A DNA stretch of 6,929 nt from Phycisphaerales bacterium (lineage in GTDB: Bacteria > Planctomycetota > Phycisphaerae > Phycisphaerales > UBA1924). The position numbers and the translations under genes were made by a program. Of this stretch, positions 5,590-6,929 are shown in pieces. The stretch spans positions 1-6,929 of the forward strand of contig JAESSR010000208.1 of NCBI GenBank assembly GCA_016764015.1, written 5' to 3'. The stretch's first letter is position 1. Every line of letters starts with the position of its first letter. The notes under the pieces were generated by a model, which had not been told where the DNA came from, did no database searches, and saw only the letters and a program-made list of their open reading frames with translations.

Positions 5590-6564
5590 GTGCCTGAATC
5601 ACCAGAACAACTCGGATCTGATCTGATCAATCGTGCGACCGATCAAGGGTTCGCGTGCGCTGGCATCTCAACAATCGATCCGAGCATCCATCGTCAAGGG
5701 CTCATTGATTGGCTTGCTCAAGGAATGCACGGCACGATGGCGTGGATGGAGAACTACACGGATGTGCGCACCGATCCGGGGAAACTCATCGACGATGCAA
5801 AATCCATCCTCGTGGTTGGGGATGTGTACACGAGCCGATCGGAAAATGTTGATCCACCGATTGAACAAGGGCGTGGGAAGATCGCTCGGTATGCGCGTGG
5901 AAAAGATTATCACAAGCTGATGAAAAAGCGGCTGATGAAACTCGCTGATGGATTGCGCGAGCACTATCCAGATGCATCATTCAAGGTCTTTGTCGATACC
6001 GCGCCGGTGCCCGAACGAGAACTCGCCCAACGCGCCGGGATCGGGTGGGTCGGTAAGCACACCCTGATCATCCACCCAAAGCTCGGCAGCTACCTGTTCA
6101 TCGGCGGCATCGTCATGACCCTCGATGCGGTAGCGCCCGACGATCAACCAACCATCACTGATCATTGTGGCTCATGCACCGCGTGCATCGACGCCTGCCC
6201 GACCGATGCCATCACCGATCACCAGGTCGATGCCCGTAGGTGCATCAGCTACCTGACCATTGAACATCGCGAGCCGATCGCCGATGATCTGCAATCAAAG
6301 ATCGGCGATTGGATATATGGCTGCGACATCTGCCAAGAGGTGTGCCCGCATAACTCACCAAAGCCAAGCGATGAACTCATAACGAGTACGAACCCAGCGT
6401 ATCGCTCAGACCGATCAAGCTTTGATCTGCTTGAGGTCATCGGCTGGGATGAAGAAGCCCGAAGGGCAGCGTTTGTAGGCTCAGCCATGAAGCGAGCCAA
6501 GCTCGATATGATGCATCGCAACGCAAGGATTGTGGCAATGAATCAGGGGATTGAGCTTGAGTAG
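5590..6564 (+). CDS. queG: Epoxyqueuosine reductase QueG
   Basis: Cobalamin- and iron-sulfur-dependent enzyme that reduces epoxyqueuosine to queuosine at position 34 of GUN-anticodon tRNAs, last step of queuosine synthesis; cytoplasmic. Length 324. ARYARGKDYHKLMKKRL (99-115) and VDTAPVPEREL (135-145, with proposed catalytic Asp136) are typical of the cobalamin half. Two 4Fe-4S clusters follow: Cys193, 196, 199 and 203 (CGSCTACIDACP), and Cys218, 245, 248 and 252 (RRCISY, GCDICQEVCP). The end AFVGSAMKRAKLDMMHRNARIVAMN closes the core; the HEAT-like extension of longer homologues is absent. GTG 5590 is the only usable start: it lies 15 bases after the upstream stop, the next ATG is deep in the domain, and the ribosome site is weak, so coupling to the upstream gene is likely. 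Tandem stops TAG TAG end it. No other queuosine gene is in the window. Confidence 0.95.
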   Translation: MPESPEQLGSDLINRATDQGFACAGISTIDPSIHRQGLIDWLAQGMHGTMAWMENYTDVRTDPGKLIDDAKSILVVGDVYTSRSENVDPPIEQGRGKIARYARGKDYHKLMKKRLMKLADGLREHYPDASFKVFVDTAPVPERELAQRAGIGWVGKHTLIIHPKLGSYLFIGGIVMTLDAVAPDDQPTITDHCGSCTACIDACPTDAITDHQVDARRCISYLTIEHREPIADDLQSKIGDWIYGCDICQEVCPHNSPKPSDELITSTNPAYRSDRSSFDLLEVIGWDEEARRAAFVGSAMKRAKLDMMHRNARIVAMNQGIELE

Positions 6565-6569
6565 TAGCG

Positions 6570-6640
6570 GGTGCCATTCAGGTGACGAAGTCTCCTGCAT
6601 GTTTATAGATTCAAAGACATGCAGGAGCCGGGACGGCACC
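6570..6640 (+). terminator. Hairpin A, likely queG transcript end
   Basis: CTCCTGCATGT (6592-6602) and ACATGCAGGAG (6617-6627) form a perfect 11-bp stem with a 14-base loop, starting 28 bases after the queG stop. GGTGCC (6570-6575) and GGCACC (6635-6640) can close it from outside across an internal loop. No T run follows, so it is not a textbook intrinsic terminator but would still stabilise or delimit the 3' end of the queG mRNA. Confidence 0.5.
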
Positions 6641-6642
6641 TA

Positions 6643-6686
6643 CATGGCACCCAGTCAAGAATCATGAGTAGTTTCTGGGTGCCATG
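6643..6686. repeat. Hairpin B, perfect 12-bp inverted repeat
   Basis: CATGGCACCCAG at 6643-6654 and CTGGGTGCCATG at 6675-6686 are exact inverted repeats with a 20-base spacer. The last four bases (CATG, 6683-6686) are also the first four of hairpin C, so B and C compete for them. Confidence 0.75.
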
Positions 6687-6714
6687 GTTTGATCCGCGAA
6701 GCGGACAAGCCATG
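6683..6714. repeat. Hairpin C, long palindrome
   Basis: CATGGTTTG (6683-6691) and CAAGCCATG (6706-6714) pair over nine positions with one G-U. Inside, TCCGC (6693-6697) and GCGGA (6701-6705) pair around GAA, with only A6692 bulged. The full stem is 14 bp. Its left flank is GGGTGCC (6677-6683) but the matching right flank is missing, as if one arm of a larger palindrome was lost. Confidence 0.7.
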
Positions 6715-6738
6715 CTCTTTGGGTTCAAAGAAGACACA

Positions 6739-6759
6739 GCTTGCCGAAGACGGTCAAGC
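6739..6759. repeat. Hairpin E, 8-bp stem near the convergent gene end
   Basis: GCTTGCCG (6739-6746) and CGG plus CAAGC (6751-6753, 6755-6759) pair over eight positions with a single bulged T6754 and the loop AAGA. It lies 15 bases beyond the stop of the minus-strand membrane gene, so on that strand it could serve as part of a terminator. A smaller hairpin, TCTTTG/CAAAGA (6716-6721 with 6726-6731), lies next to it. Confidence 0.5.
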
Positions 6760-6773
6760 AGTGGCACCCTGAG

Positions 6774-6929
6774 TTATGCAGAGTCTTCTGTTCTTTGTGC
6801 TTTTACTACCAAAGCGCCGAGCAGGACGATGACCACCCCGGGGACGAGCCAGATATTTTGGCGATCCATAAACCCGATCCAGAACATGGGCATTGCCAAT
6901 GTGATCGCGATCCAAGCCGCGATCGGGCT
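6774..6929 (-). CDS. Small membrane protein, C-terminal end only
   Basis: On the minus strand an open frame enters from the window edge and ends at TAA (6776-6774), giving 51 residues. The start lies outside. The visible part holds two hydrophobic stretches likely to cross the membrane: AAWIAITLAMPMFWIGFM (residues 4-21) and IWLVPGVVIVLLGALVV (26-42), joined by the short polar turn DRQN, then a polar tail KAQRTEDSA. Long hydrophobic runs broken by a charged turn, with a polar end just before the stop, are not expected by chance. I do not recognise the family. It converges with queG across the hairpin island. Confidence 0.65.
   Translation of the reverse strand, partial: SPIAAWIAITLAMPMFWIGFMDRQNIWLVPGVVIVLLGALVVKAQRTEDSA

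Larger units (their letters stand above)
6569..6769. repeat. Island of nested inverted repeats between convergent genes
   Basis: This 200-base stretch holds no supported gene but at least five hairpins, listed separately. The hexamer GGCACC or its complement GGTGCC occurs five times (6570, 6635, 6646, 6678, 6763). The two ends, GGGTGCCATT (6569-6578) and AGTGGCACCC (6760-6769), are complementary over ten pairs with one G-U, so the whole island could close as one multi-branched fold. It may be a non-coding RNA, a clustered palindromic repeat family of REP or MITE type, or simply the terminators of the two converging genes. I see no target duplication or transposase. Pairings are read directly; function is open. 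Confidence 0.7.

Noticed and set aside
6715..6733. GGTTCAAA in a small stem resembles a tRNA T-arm
   Set aside because: No acceptor, D or anticodon arm can be built around it, and the stem is only a local 6-bp hairpin.
6569..6769. GGGTGCCATT and AGTGGCACCC as terminal inverted repeats of a small mobile element
   Set aside because: No target-site duplication is visible in the flanks and the inner sequence is itself palindromic, so a mobile element is kept only as one possible reading.

Overview
The window looks like bacterial chromosome of roughly even base composition. It has compact but not tightly packed genes, two short operons and several 100-350 base intergenic stretches. No phage, plasmid, transposase, CRISPR, rRNA or tRNA signal was found. 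Gene content and protein style (PNPase with a charged tail, TIM-barrel sugar isomerase-like protein, short QueG, tryptophan 2,3-dioxygenase with a kynureninase-like partner, GGCACC-type intergenic palindromes) suggest a Planctomycetota-like organism, possibly Phycisphaerae. That assignment is from recall and is not proven by the sequence.

Layout. 1-737 (+): C-terminal third of polynucleotide phosphorylase (end of the core, KH, S1), closed by a perfect 14-bp hairpin at 784-814. 817-1095: a good sigma70-type promoter followed by a long (~245 nt) leader with alternative pairings around the translation start. 1096-1398 (+): cold-shock domain protein. 1399-1590: short gap with a possible 39-codon ORF whose stop overlaps the next start (TAATG). 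1591-2466 (+): membrane-anchored histidine kinase without a sensor domain. 2469-4570 (-): two-gene tryptophan catabolic operon, kynA (tryptophan 2,3-dioxygenase) then a kynureninase-like PLP enzyme, again joined by TAATG. 4571-4704: divergent control region with a repeated CATATAC. 4705-5574 (+): sugar isomerase/epimerase-like TIM barrel that has lost most of the family's metal ligands. 5590-6564 (+): queG, epoxyqueuosine reductase, in the same frame as its upstream neighbour and separated from it by one UGA and 15 nt. 6565-6773: dense array of inverted repeats between convergent genes. 6774-6929 (-): C-terminal end of a small membrane protein.

How the parts relate. The left end is RNA metabolism and cold response (PNPase, cold-shock protein), functions linked in many bacteria. 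The middle is the entry to the kynurenine pathway: KynA opens the indole ring and the PLP enzyme would cleave the side chain; the formamidase step between them is not in the window. The right end is tRNA modification (QueG) coupled to an unusual TIM-barrel protein. The items most worth following up are the structured island at 6569-6769, the leader of the cold-shock gene, and the TIM-barrel protein with a degenerate metal site.
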